A stretch of DNA of 8,993 nucleotides from an uncultured Clostridia bacterium (GCA_946539105.1 CAMNHG010000051.1:1-8993), one strand, 5' to 3'. Shown: positions 1 through 6,269, numbered from the stretch's first letter. Program-made: numbers and translations. The notes: a model not told the origin generated them from the letters alone.

Positions 1-691
1 CGTGAGGGTCTACGTTGCCGGTCTCGGCGTAAAATCCGCTGAGGTACGCCGGAGCAAATTCAACCGCTCCTTCGGGCTTGAACGGCGCGAGGCTCTCGCT
101 TAAATCATCGTCAAACGACGCGGACGCATCGTGAGAAAAGCCGTCGAGCGTGTAGTCGGTATTGCTGCGGATATCGTAGTGATAAATATGATATGTATTG
201 CCCTTGTAGTGCTCGCGCGGAGAAACGCCCCTTATGCTGAACGGACCGTTAACCTTTGCGCGGTAGTTCCAGTAGGGCATGTAAATTCCCCTGAAGCCCT
301 CGGCGTCGGGATTGCGGTACTTTCCGCCGATAAACGGATTTTTGCGCACCTCTTTTACGTAAAGCTCCTTACACTGCTCCTTGGTAATCTTAAAGGGCAC
401 AACCGTGTCGGGCTTCCACTCCTTGCGGATTTTGTCAAATATCATCGACGCTCCGCCGCAGTACTGGCAAAAACCGATTGCGTCGTTTTTATCGGTGGTG
501 ACAAGCTCCGCTCCGCACGACGGACAGCTGTAAACAAAGCTGTCAAAGTACGGCTGGGTTTTTGCGTCGTCTCGCGTGCTGTTGTCCGTAATCTGCTTGG
601 GATCGAAGCGGTTATGACAGTAATCGCATGCCATTTGCTGGCTTTCGATTTCAAACCGCAAGCCTGCTCCGCAGGTTGGACAGGGTATCAT
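1..691 (-). CDS. Double zinc-ribbon protein of unknown function (TFIIB-type zinc ribbon-containing), 3' end outside window
   Basis: Reading the minus strand from an ATG at 691 gives an open frame of 230 codons that runs off the left edge, so the C-terminus is missing. The start is set by a perfect AGGAGGT (704-698) six bases upstream; the other ATG at 696 hits a stop after two codons. The product begins MIPCPTCGAGLRF and carries two four-cysteine zinc ribbons: C4/C7 with C22/C25, and C56/C59 with C75/C78. A linker VPFKITKEQCKELY and a segment ending GIYMPYWNYRAKV follow; this architecture is common in Clostridia proteins annotated only as zinc-ribbon or TFIIB-type zinc ribbon-containing. There is no signal peptide or membrane span in the visible part. 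It lies 17 bp behind the pncC stop and is probably cotranscribed with it. The molecular role is unknown; some databases label relatives as helicase-like, and nothing visible here supports that. Confidence 0.85.
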   Translation of the reverse strand, partial: MIPCPTCGAGLRFEIESQQMACDYCHNRFDPKQITDNSTRDDAKTQPYFDSFVYSCPSCGAELVTTDKNDAIGFCQYCGGASMIFDKIRKEWKPDTVVPFKITKEQCKELYVKEVRKNPFIGGKYRNPDAEGFRGIYMPYWNYRAKVNGPFSIRGVSPREHYKGNTYHIYHYDIRSNTDYTLDGFSHDASASFDDDLSESLAPFKPEGAVEFAPAYLSGFYAETGNVDPH

Positions 692-708
692 AGCATGACC
701 TCCTCAGT

Positions 709-1266
709 TTATTTATTTACAGAATAACATTCCGACAACACCTGGAACAACGCCGCGTCGCTTGCGAGCTTCCTGATGTAGTCGCGTGAATTTACGATAT
801 TATTTGTGCCGCCGAGCATCAGCTTTACGGCGTAGGCGTTTTCCGCTGTGCATACTCCCATATAGACAAGTCCGACGGGCTTTTCGGCAGTGCCGCCGGT
901 AGGGCCGGCAATTCCGGTTAGGCTTACGGCAATATCCGCGCCCGAGAGCTTTTTAACTCCCTCAGCCATTTGAATTGCGGTTTCGGCAGACACCGCGCCG
1001 AGTACCGACAGGGTTTCGGAATTAACGCCGAGGACTTTTTCCTTAATACCGTTTGAGTAGCTGCAAATTCCGCACTCAAACACCTCGCTTGAACCGCTCA
1101 CGCGCGTAATCCGTTCGCTTACAAGTCCGCCGGTACAGCTTTCAGCCGTGGCGACCTTGATATTTTTCTCTCTCAGCTTTTGAACAACGTCGTTTTGAAA
1201 CGTGTCCTGATTCAGGTTGTTTTTGCGCAAAAGCTGAATTATATCTACATCTGTTAATGTTACCAA
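709..1266 (-). CDS. pncC: CinA-family / PncC-type nicotinamide-nucleotide amidohydrolase
   Basis: This is a stand-alone CinA C-terminal domain, a family that deamidates nicotinamide mononucleotide to nicotinate mononucleotide in pyridine nucleotide salvage. Numbering from the TTG start, the signature ATAESCTGG is at 39-47 with the putative nucleophile Ser43. YSN at 70-72 is followed by the conserved Lys75, TGIAGPTGG is at 117-125, and KPVGLVY at 129-135. The N-terminal molybdopterin-binding-like domain of full-length CinA is absent. The protein has 185 residues, slightly long because of a roughly 20-residue N-terminal extension. The frame can be opened at a GTG at 1275, but that GTG is part of the ribosome binding site GAGGTGA (1278-1272); the TTG at 1266, five bases after it, is the better start. 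It is first in a likely operon with the zinc-ribbon gene and divergent from rsmE. Family assignment is firm; the exact substrate is inferred. Confidence 0.9.
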   Translation of the reverse strand: MVTLTDVDIIQLLRKNNLNQDTFQNDVVQKLREKNIKVATAESCTGGLVSERITRVSGSSEVFECGICSYSNGIKEKVLGVNSETLSVLGAVSAETAIQMAEGVKKLSGADIAVSLTGIAGPTGGTAEKPVGLVYMGVCTAENAYAVKLMLGGTNNIVNSRDYIRKLASDAALFQVLSECYSVNK

Positions 1267-1271
1267 AATTA

Positions 1272-1278
1272 TCACCTC
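1272..1278 (-). promoter_or_regulatory. Ribosome binding site that fixes the TTG start of pncC
   Basis: GAGGTGA on the minus strand is a near-perfect anti-16S match, five bases before the TTG at 1266. The GTG at 1275-1273, which would extend the protein by three residues, lies inside this site and has no ribosome binding site of its own. Confidence 0.65.
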
Positions 1279-1284
1279 GTCATT

Positions 1285-1313
1285 ATTTTATCACTATCTG
1301 TCGTTTATTGCAA
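1285..1313 (-). promoter_or_regulatory. Predicted pncC promoter (sigma-A type)
   Basis: On the minus strand TTGCAA (1313-1308), a 17-base spacer and TAAAAT (1290-1285) form a plausible vegetative promoter. Transcription would begin near 1280-1278, giving a very short leader of about 12-14 bases with the ribosome binding site at its 5' end. The -35 hexamer is the same six base pairs used by the divergent rsmE promoter. Confidence 0.5.
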
Positions 1314-1336
1314 TTCTTTTTAATTTGTATTATACT
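1308..1336 (+). promoter_or_regulatory. Predicted rsmE promoter (sigma-A type)
   Basis: TTGCAA (1308-1313), 17 bases, TATACT (1331-1336). Start would be near 1343, leaving about 25 bases of leader containing GAGGTG (1357-1362) five bases before the rsmE ATG. Confidence 0.6.
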
Positions 1337-1367
1337 ATTTTATAACTTTTAGATTTGAGGTGCTCTT

Positions 1368-2096
1368 ATGGCGGCTTGGTTTTTTACGGAAGAAGAAATT
1401 GACAACTCAAAATTCATTATCACAGGAGAAAACGCAAAGCATATCCGCGTTTTGCGTATGAAAGCCGGCGAGGAGCTTACGCTTGTAACGCCGTGCGGAG
1501 TTCAGCATAATTGTGTTATAGAAAACGTTAACCAAAACCTTGTTGAGGTTGACATTAAAGAGAGCAAGCCGTGCCAAAACGAACCCGACGTCTTTGTCAC
1601 TCTTTATCAGGCGTTGCCGAAGGGCGACAAGATGGATTTTATCGTCCAAAAATGCGTCGAGCTCGGCATAAGCCGTATCGTTCCCGTTATGACCGCTCGG
1701 TGTGTATCGCGTCCCGATGAAAAGTCTTTAAAAAAGAAAATCGCGCGCTGGCAAAAAATTGCCTTGCAGGCGGCACAGCAGAGCAGGCGCGGAATTATCC
1801 CGGAGGTTTGTCCGTGCATTAACCTAAAGCAGGCGGCGGAGCAGTCCGCTGAAAATGACAAAAATATATTTTTCTATGAGCTGGGCGGAGAATCCGTAAA
1901 GAACATCCTGACCGAAAAACCAAAGACAATCGGAATGTTTATCGGCAGCGAGGGCGGTTTTGAAAAAACGGAAGCAGAGCTTGTATTATCGCACGGCGCG
2001 ACAGCCGCTACGCTTGGCAAAAGGATACTCCGCGCCGAGACCGCACCGCTGGCGGCATTGTCCGTTATTATGTATCAGACCGACAACTTTAGCTGA
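1368..2096 (+). CDS. rsmE: 16S rRNA (uracil-1498-N3)-methyltransferase RsmE
   Basis: RsmE is a SPOUT-class enzyme that methylates N3 of U1498 in 16S rRNA of the small ribosomal subunit, using S-adenosylmethionine. The 242-residue product has normal family length. An N-terminal PUA-like RNA-binding part includes HIRVLRM (25-31). The catalytic part begins around LPKGDKMDFIVQKCVELG (83-100), continues through PVMTARCVS (106-114), and ends with the knot motifs GSEGGF (193-198) and LGKRILRAETA (216-226). The first knot motif is usually GPEGG; here Pro is replaced by Ser, a variation I believe occurs in relatives and not evidence of inactivation. GAGGTG at 1357-1362 supports the ATG. In many Firmicutes rsmE ends the hrcA-grpE-dnaK-dnaJ-prmA cluster; here the upstream neighbour is the divergent pncC instead. 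No terminator is visible before ilvB, so read-through is possible. Confidence 0.95.
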   Translation: MAAWFFTEEEIDNSKFIITGENAKHIRVLRMKAGEELTLVTPCGVQHNCVIENVNQNLVEVDIKESKPCQNEPDVFVTLYQALPKGDKMDFIVQKCVELGISRIVPVMTARCVSRPDEKSLKKKIARWQKIALQAAQQSRRGIIPEVCPCINLKQAAEQSAENDKNIFFYELGGESVKNILTEKPKTIGMFIGSEGGFEKTEAELVLSHGATAATLGKRILRAETAPLAALSVIMYQTDNFS

Positions 2097-2102
2097 CAAC
2101 TA

Positions 2103-2131
2103 TTGACAACATCGCTTTAATGCGCTAAAAT
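2103..2131 (+). promoter_or_regulatory. Predicted ilvB promoter (sigma-A type)
   Basis: TTGACA (2103-2108) is a consensus -35, followed by a 17-base spacer and TAAAAT (2126-2131). It begins seven bases after the rsmE stop. The expected start near 2138 leaves a leader of only about 25 bases. The upstream in-frame ATG at 2130 falls inside the -10 hexamer and therefore would not be in the message. Confidence 0.7.
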
Positions 2132-2132
2132 G

Positions 2133-2145
2133 ATAGTTAGACTAT
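2133..2145. repeat. Short palindrome at the ilvB transcription start (possible operator)
   Basis: ATAGT-TAG-ACTAT is a perfect inverted repeat with 5-bp arms and a 3-bp centre, sitting directly after the -10 box and over the predicted start site. The position suits a repressor site, but arms this short can arise by chance in AT-rich sequence. It does not resemble a CodY box as I know it. Confidence 0.3.
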
Positions 2146-2162
2146 TTTTAAGGGGAATAAAA

Positions 2163-3830
2163 ATGAAGCTCACAGGTGCAGAAATTATTTGCGAATGTCT
2201 TTTAGAGCAGGGGGTAGACACCGTTTTCGGTTATCCGGGCGGTGCGGCTCTTAATACATACGACGCTCTGTATAAGTACAGCGACAAAATCACACACATT
2301 CTTACCGCTCACGAGCAGGGTGCTTCGCACGCGGCTGACGGCTACGCGCGCTCAACCGGCAAAACCGGCGTGGTTCTGACCACCTCCGGACCCGGCGCGA
2401 CAAATATTGTAACCGGAATTGCGACCGCGAACATCGACTCAATCCCTATCGTGGCGATTACCGCGAACGTTACCACCGACCAGCTGGGCAGAGACAGCTT
2501 TCAGGAGGTTGACATTGTAGATATAGCCAAGCCGATTACAAAGGACAGCTGGCTTGTTGAGACTATTGAGGACTTGGCTCCGTCAATCCGCAGAGCTTTC
2601 GCTCTGGCGAAGAACGGCAGAAAAGGTCCGGTTTTGATTGACGTTCCCAAGGACATCACCGCTCAGACCACCGAATACACTCCCGAGCCTAAGGCTCACA
2701 GAGAGCTTATTGAAATTCAAAACCCCGGCAGTATCCGCAGGGTTCAGGAGCTTATACGCGCCTCAAAACGCCCGATGATTTACGCCGGCGGCGGAATTAT
2801 CAGCGCGAACGCCTGCAAGGAGCTTCAGGAGTTTGCAAGGCTGATTGACGCACCCGTTTGCTGCTCGCTGATGGGACTCGGCACAATCCCCGCAAGCGAT
2901 CCGCTCTGCATAGGCAACATTGGTATGCACGGCGGTTACGAGACCGGTATGATTACCGCCGAATGCGATTTGATGATTTCATGCGCGGCGCGTTTTTCGG
3001 ACAGAGTTGCCGGCGACAGAGAGAAGTTCGGCAATCAGGCAAAGATTGTTCAGCTTGAAATTGACGACAGGGAGATTAACAAGAACGTCAAGGTTGACGA
3101 GTATATTCTCGGCGATGTAAGGGCGAGCCTTTCTGCGCTTGTTATCGGACTTGAACAGCAAAGCCATCCCGACTGGCTCAGCCAGATTGAGGTTTGGAAG
3201 CATAAATTTGACGACGTAAAGCCGTATGAGGACGAGTTCCCCCAGGCTCACGATGTTATTTACGCGGTTAACGGCCTTAAAAATCCCGAGGACATTATTG
3301 CTACCGACGTAGGACAGCACCAGATGTGGGTTGCGCAATACGCAAAAATCGAGCGCGAGAGAACCCTGCTGACCTCAGGCGGTATGGGCACAATGGGCTT
3401 TGGTATGGGCGCGGCTATCGGCGCGCAGGTTGCTCACCCCGAAAGGCGCGTGTTCCTGTTCACGGGCGACGGCAGCTTTCATATGAACCTTAACGAGCTT
3501 GTCACGATGAAGTCGTACAACCTGCCTGTGATTGTTCTTGTTATGAACAACCGCGTGCTCGGTATGGTAAGGCAGTGGCAAAAGCTGTTCTACGGCAGCC
3601 GTTTTTCTCAGACCGATCCGCACAGAGCCACGGACTTTGTAAAGCTGGCGAACGCATTTGGTGTTGAGGGTATGCGCATTACACGCGACGAGGAGATTAT
3701 GCCTACGCTTGAAAAGGCAATCGCGCTGAACGCTCCGGTTGTAATTGACGTTCAAATCAGCCCCGACGAAAACGTACTCCCGATGATTCCGCCCGGAAAA
3801 ACCGTTGACGACATAGTAACCTCAATGTAG
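2163..3830 (+). CDS. ilvB: Acetolactate synthase, large (catalytic) subunit
   Basis: This ThDP- and FAD-dependent enzyme condenses two pyruvates to 2-acetolactate, or pyruvate with 2-oxobutyrate, the first common step of valine, leucine and isoleucine synthesis in the cytoplasm. The product is 555 residues, typical for IlvB. It begins MKLTGAEIICECLLEQG, with FGYPGG at 22-27, the ThDP-activating Glu51 in HEQ (50-52), TTSGPGATN near 72-80, a RFSDR FAD-region motif (277-281), the ThDP/Mg motif GDG (435-437) to NN (462-463), and VLGMVRQWQ following. The FAD-type signature favours the biosynthetic enzyme over catabolic AlsS. The frame is open from 2130, but AAGGGGA (2150-2156) lies six bases before the ATG at 2163, and that start matches the family N-terminus. 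No ilvN regulatory subunit gene follows; the next gene is convergent. No T-box leader fits upstream. Confidence 0.96.
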   Translation: MKLTGAEIICECLLEQGVDTVFGYPGGAALNTYDALYKYSDKITHILTAHEQGASHAADGYARSTGKTGVVLTTSGPGATNIVTGIATANIDSIPIVAITANVTTDQLGRDSFQEVDIVDIAKPITKDSWLVETIEDLAPSIRRAFALAKNGRKGPVLIDVPKDITAQTTEYTPEPKAHRELIEIQNPGSIRRVQELIRASKRPMIYAGGGIISANACKELQEFARLIDAPVCCSLMGLGTIPASDPLCIGNIGMHGGYETGMITAECDLMISCAARFSDRVAGDREKFGNQAKIVQLEIDDREINKNVKVDEYILGDVRASLSALVIGLEQQSHPDWLSQIEVWKHKFDDVKPYEDEFPQAHDVIYAVNGLKNPEDIIATDVGQHQMWVAQYAKIERERTLLTSGGMGTMGFGMGAAIGAQVAHPERRVFLFTGDGSFHMNLNELVTMKSYNLPVIVLVMNNRVLGMVRQWQKLFYGSRFSQTDPHRATDFVKLANAFGVEGMRITRDEEIMPTLEKAIALNAPVVIDVQISPDENVLPMIPPGKTVDDIVTSM

Positions 3831-3844
3831 CAACGTGACGTTGC
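3830..3844 (+). repeat. Small stem-loop abutting the ilvB stop codon
   Basis: GCAACG-TGA-CGTTGC has perfect 6-bp arms around a 3-base loop, starting on the last base of the ilvB stop codon. No T-run follows, so it is not a standard terminator. It could slow 3'-to-5' exonucleases, or be chance. Apart from this stem and a CCTTT-TT-AAAGG stem at 3856-3867, I see nothing in the gap before the terminator at 3960. Confidence 0.3.
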
Positions 3845-3959
3845 ATCCAATTCCGCCTTTTTAAAGGTTTGATTTTATTTTAAGTCGGATTAACGGCGGG
3901 TTCAGAAATTTGATTTATACAAAACTTTTTAAAAGCAATCAATAAAGCAAATATAAAAC

Positions 3960-4000
3960 AAAACTGTCATTCTGAGTTTGTTCTCAAAATGACAGTTTTT
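3960..4000. terminator. Bidirectional Rho-independent terminator between convergent ilvB and the regulator gene
   Basis: A 12-bp arm (3960-3971, AAAACTGTCATT) pairs perfectly with 3988-3999. A single C/A mismatch follows, then TGAG (3973-3976) pairs with CTCA (3983-3986) around the loop TTTGTT. The plus strand exits into TTTTT (3996-4000) and the minus strand into TTTTG followed by an AT-rich run, so it can stop transcription of both convergent genes. The minus-strand gene's stop codon is at 4011-4013, just 10 bases away. Confidence 0.85.
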
Positions 4001-4010
4001 ATTTTGTTAA

Positions 4011-5522
4011 TTAAAATACATACGGCTTACTGAGCTCAAAGTCCTTTAGCACATTCTTAATTTCGGGCTCGGCTTCCGTTGCCGCGTTAATATAGATTAC
4101 GCTGTACTCGTTGAGCGAAACATAGGCGTAGTGGTTATTTGTAGTCTCGGTATAGAACATATTAAAAGCTAAATCCTGCGACGTGTAGCGCGTTGTCATT
4201 CTCGGCTGAGAACGGATCTCGTTTAAGAATCTTCCGGCGGTCTCCCTTGCGGAGAATAAACCGTAGTTTTGTGAATACTCGTCAAATTCAAGAAAAGTAA
4301 TCTCGAACGATTTATCCTTCGGCTTAGCTGTATAGCATTTGGAGATGTACAGCTCTTCCCTGCCCTTGATTGTATCCTCAACCGTCAGTCCGTGCTCCTC
4401 CATATAGGTCACAAACTGCTCTGACTTTACCCTGTCGTGCTGGAAATTATAGATAACCGAGGCGTTATAAATCGCAAAATTCATAACCACAAAAATAACT
4501 ATGGCTGCTCCTCCGGCGATTATCATTCGCTTCGCCTTGATTTTGCGAACCGTAAACACAACACCCAATACGGTCGCTGCGAGCACTACCAAAAACGGAA
4601 TTATAAACACGGTAAATCTTACAAACTGATTTTCGGTCAATATCGTTGTGACAAGCCCGAATATAAGTATTATATAGAACGGCGTAAAAAACGAAGCGGT
4701 AAAGAAAAAATCTCTGGAAACCCTAACCGCGCAACGCTTTACCGTACCCATTCCGTTCGGTGTTTTTGACAGCCTCCTGTCAAGGTAATTCTTTGCGGAT
4801 TTCAACAGCTTTGAGAGCTCCTCCGGATTTTCAAGCTCACTTTTATCAACGCAGAACCTCGCCTTGTTCTGCATTTTAAAGATAAAATATCCGTCGGTTT
4901 CCACAAGCTGCTTTATATTGGTATAAAACAGGCTGAGCGGTTCCGCGCCCTCCTCCGCGATTACAAGGTGATCGTAGAAAAAGTTAAGCGTACAGGCGTG
5001 TTTTTTGCCGAACTCCACCGCCTTGCGCGTGTGGACAAAGCTGATAATTGTCAGCACTCCGCCTGCCGCGGCGCACAAAGCAGCCGGCAATATAACCTCC
5101 CACACATTAAACATGCTGCCCGATAATCTCGCGAGAACCTCGGGCGTGAGCGAGAATATATTGTTCTCAATAAACATCATTACGGCGTACATTCCCAAAA
5201 ACAGCAACGCCATCGAGACAAGCACGATTACCGCCGTTGAATACTCATAGCGCATAGCGGATTTTATCGACTTTTTATCCGTCAGCGTTTTTGCCTGCGC
5301 CATCGGCTGGGGAATACTCTCGGTTTCGGGCTTGCCCAAAAGCGCGTCCACTGTTGTGTCGAATATCTCGCTGATTTTTATAAGCAGGTCAACCGACGGC
5401 ATTGTTCTGTCGTTTTCCCACTGGCTTACGCTCTGGCGCGTTACGTAAAGCTGATTTGCGAGCGCGTCCTGCGACAAGCCTTTTTCTTTTCTTAAGCTCT
5501 GCAGCTTTTTGCCGAACGTCAT
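4011..5522 (-). CDS. Membrane-integrated XRE-family regulator with YcxB-like domain and external C-terminal domain
   Basis: The 503-residue product starts with an XRE-type helix-turn-helix (about 1-63; LSQDALANQL, TRQSVSQWEND, ending VDALLG). A linker follows, then spans at about 96-118 and 140-163. A domain at about 168-245 resembles YcxB (FFYDHLVI, YTNIKQLVETDGYFIF). Three more spans lie near 271-293, 300-322 and 331-353, and a 150-residue tail follows. With a cytoplasmic DNA-binding end, five spans place the YcxB-like part inside and the tail outside. The tail resembles an alpha/beta module found in some Clostridia membrane proteins and lipoproteins (EFDEYSQNYGLFSARE, YSVIYINA). This suggests a one-component transmembrane regulator. 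Its ATG overlaps the upstream 60-residue gene by ATGA, implying translational coupling. HTH assignment is firm, YcxB good, and the sensor role and targets are inferred. Confidence 0.88.
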   Translation of the reverse strand: MTFGKKLQSLRKEKGLSQDALANQLYVTRQSVSQWENDRTMPSVDLLIKISEIFDTTVDALLGKPETESIPQPMAQAKTLTDKKSIKSAMRYEYSTAVIVLVSMALLFLGMYAVMMFIENNIFSLTPEVLARLSGSMFNVWEVILPAALCAAAGGVLTIISFVHTRKAVEFGKKHACTLNFFYDHLVIAEEGAEPLSLFYTNIKQLVETDGYFIFKMQNKARFCVDKSELENPEELSKLLKSAKNYLDRRLSKTPNGMGTVKRCAVRVSRDFFFTASFFTPFYIILIFGLVTTILTENQFVRFTVFIIPFLVVLAATVLGVVFTVRKIKAKRMIIAGGAAIVIFVVMNFAIYNASVIYNFQHDRVKSEQFVTYMEEHGLTVEDTIKGREELYISKCYTAKPKDKSFEITFLEFDEYSQNYGLFSARETAGRFLNEIRSQPRMTTRYTSQDLAFNMFYTETTNNHYAYVSLNEYSVIYINAATEAEPEIKNVLKDFELSKPYVF

Positions 5523-5701
5523 TTAAACAGCCCCTCTTTGTCGTAATACTCCTTATCGGAAATGTCGTCCTTTTCTTCCAAATTGTACTCGCTGCTCTTG
5601 AACATACCCTCGCCGAAGCGGTAGCTTGTGTTCATTGAGCGTACAATTCCTATGCCCAAAATGATTACAATGATGATGAGCGGAATTAAAAGCCAGCCCA
5701 T
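5519..5701 (-). CDS. Small single-span membrane protein, coupled to the membrane regulator
   Basis: A 60-residue protein begins MGWLLIPLIIIVIILGIGIV, a clear membrane helix at about 2-20. An Arg-containing stretch follows, then a charged, mostly acidic tail (EEKDD, DKEYYDKEG). The positive residues directly after the helix favour an outside N-terminus and a cytoplasmic tail. GGGAGGTGA (5714-5706) lies four bases before the ATG, a strong ribosome binding site that supports a real gene despite its size. Its TGA overlaps the next gene's ATG (ATGA at 5522-5519). I do not recognise a family. The coupling suggests it works with, or modulates, the membrane regulator; that is inference from position only. 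Confidence 0.78.
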   Translation of the reverse strand: MGWLLIPLIIIVIILGIGIVRSMNTSYRFGEGMFKSSEYNLEEKDDISDKEYYDKEGLFK

Positions 5702-5729
5702 ATACTCACCTCCCGTGTTCGTTGAGCCG

Positions 5730-5758
5730 AGTATATAATACCTTACCGAAAAAGTAAA
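5730..5758 (-). promoter_or_regulatory. Predicted promoter of the small membrane protein-regulator operon
   Basis: On the minus strand TTTACT (5758-5753), 17 bases, TATACT (5735-5730). The -35 is imperfect, as is common for regulated promoters. A leader of about 22 bases would precede the ATG at 5701. Confidence 0.45.
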
Positions 5759-5774
5759 GAAAGTATCGCTTTAC
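5751..5774. repeat. Direct and inverted repeats over the -35 region of the regulator operon (possible operator)
   Basis: AAAGTA occurs twice nine bases apart (5751-5756 and 5760-5765), and GTAAAG (5754-5759) is inverted as CTTTAC (5769-5774) with a 9-base gap. The cluster overlaps the predicted -35 and extends upstream, a typical place for binding by an XRE-type dimer. Autoregulation by the downstream regulator is a hypothesis. Confidence 0.35.
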
Positions 5775-5832
5775 ATCAGTATTTATCGGACAAAACGGCA
5801 TTATAAAATTGTTTTTCCATATGGATTTTTTA

Positions 5833-6213
5833 TTACTGAGCCAAAATTTCCTCAAGCATATCGCCTGCGTCCTTGCACAAATCGGCGCAGGTGAGCCTTG
5901 TTTTTATTCTGATTCCGAGCAGCTCGCGGCAAACAAGCGAGCCGTTTTTCTCCCTGAATTTTTCCGCGAACTGTCTGAACGCGCCGTTAGCCGCGGCTTT
6001 GTTTTTTCCCTTGGCAAGTCCGATTACCATATTCGCGCCCGTAACCGTTCCGCAGGTTTCGCGCAAGCCGCCCATTCCCGCGCCGAATGACGCGGCAATC
6101 ATCATGGCGGTTTCCCTGTCCATTCCGTAGTCCTCACAAAACGCCAAAAGCACCGCCTGAGCGCAGTTGCAGCCGTTCTGAAAATTGTTTTTCGCTATAT
6201 CTCCCTTTGTCAC
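5833..6213 (-). CDS. C_GCAxxG_C_C family small cysteine-rich protein (putative redox protein)
   Basis: The sequence matches the C_GCAxxG_C_C family: NGCNCAQAVLLAF at the start, FGAGMGGLRETCGTVTG in the middle, then CRELLG and CADLC before a helical C-terminus. Numbered from ATG 6231, conserved Cys are C21, C23, C60, C101, C115 and C119. The family is thought to be redox-active, from its conserved cysteines and occasional fusion to redox domains; the substrate is unknown. No signal peptide or membrane span is seen. The frame opens at ATG 6231 (132 residues), but that codon has no ribosome binding site and lies only 3-4 bases after the predicted transcription start. GTG 6213 (126 residues), preceded by AAGGA at 6226-6222, fits better. 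It is divergent from the dockerin lipase, and no terminator is evident downstream. Confidence 0.88.
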   Translation of the reverse strand: MTKGDIAKNNFQNGCNCAQAVLLAFCEDYGMDRETAMMIAASFGAGMGGLRETCGTVTGANMVIGLAKGKNKAAANGAFRQFAEKFREKNGSLVCRELLGIRIKTRLTCADLCKDAGDMLEEILAQ

Positions 6214-6221
6214 GTTATCAG

Positions 6222-6226
6222 TCCTT
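6222..6226 (-). promoter_or_regulatory. Ribosome binding site favouring the GTG start of the C_GCAxxG_C_C gene
   Basis: AAGGA on the minus strand lies eight bases before the GTG at 6213. The upstream ATG at 6231 is preceded by TTTTAGAAAA, with no Shine-Dalgarno match. Confidence 0.5.
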
Positions 6227-6240
6227 TTCATTTTTCTAAA

Positions 6241-6269
6241 ATTATACCATTTGCAAAAGCGGCGGTCAA
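6241..6269 (-). promoter_or_regulatory. Predicted promoter of the C_GCAxxG_C_C gene (sigma-A type)
   Basis: On the minus strand TTGACC (6269-6264), 17 bases, and a consensus TATAAT (6246-6241). Transcription is expected to start at about 6235-6234. The -35 overlaps the left arm of the intergenic palindrome. Confidence 0.7.

Noticed and set aside
131..727. 198-residue open frame on the plus strand
   Set aside because: It is antisense to the zinc-ribbon gene, which has a perfect ribosome binding site, two clear four-Cys ribbons and a family-like sequence. The plus-strand product is unrecognisable and has no ribosome site.
1531..2096. GSEGG instead of GPEGG in RsmE as a sign of inactivation
   Set aside because: All other motifs are intact, and Ser at this position is, to my knowledge, an accepted variant in the family.
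2130..2162. 11-codon N-terminal extension of IlvB from ATG 2130
   Set aside because: The ATG lies in the predicted -10 box, there is no ribosome site before it, and IlvB proteins normally begin at the KLTGAE region.
2097..2162. T-box or other riboswitch upstream of ilvB
   Set aside because: Only 66 bases separate rsmE and ilvB, and these hold a complete promoter. No T-box sequence or antiterminator stem fits.
2979..3755. Two long minus-strand frames inside ilvB
   Set aside because: Both are antisense to a highly conserved enzyme and have no family-like motifs. They arise from codon bias of ilvB.
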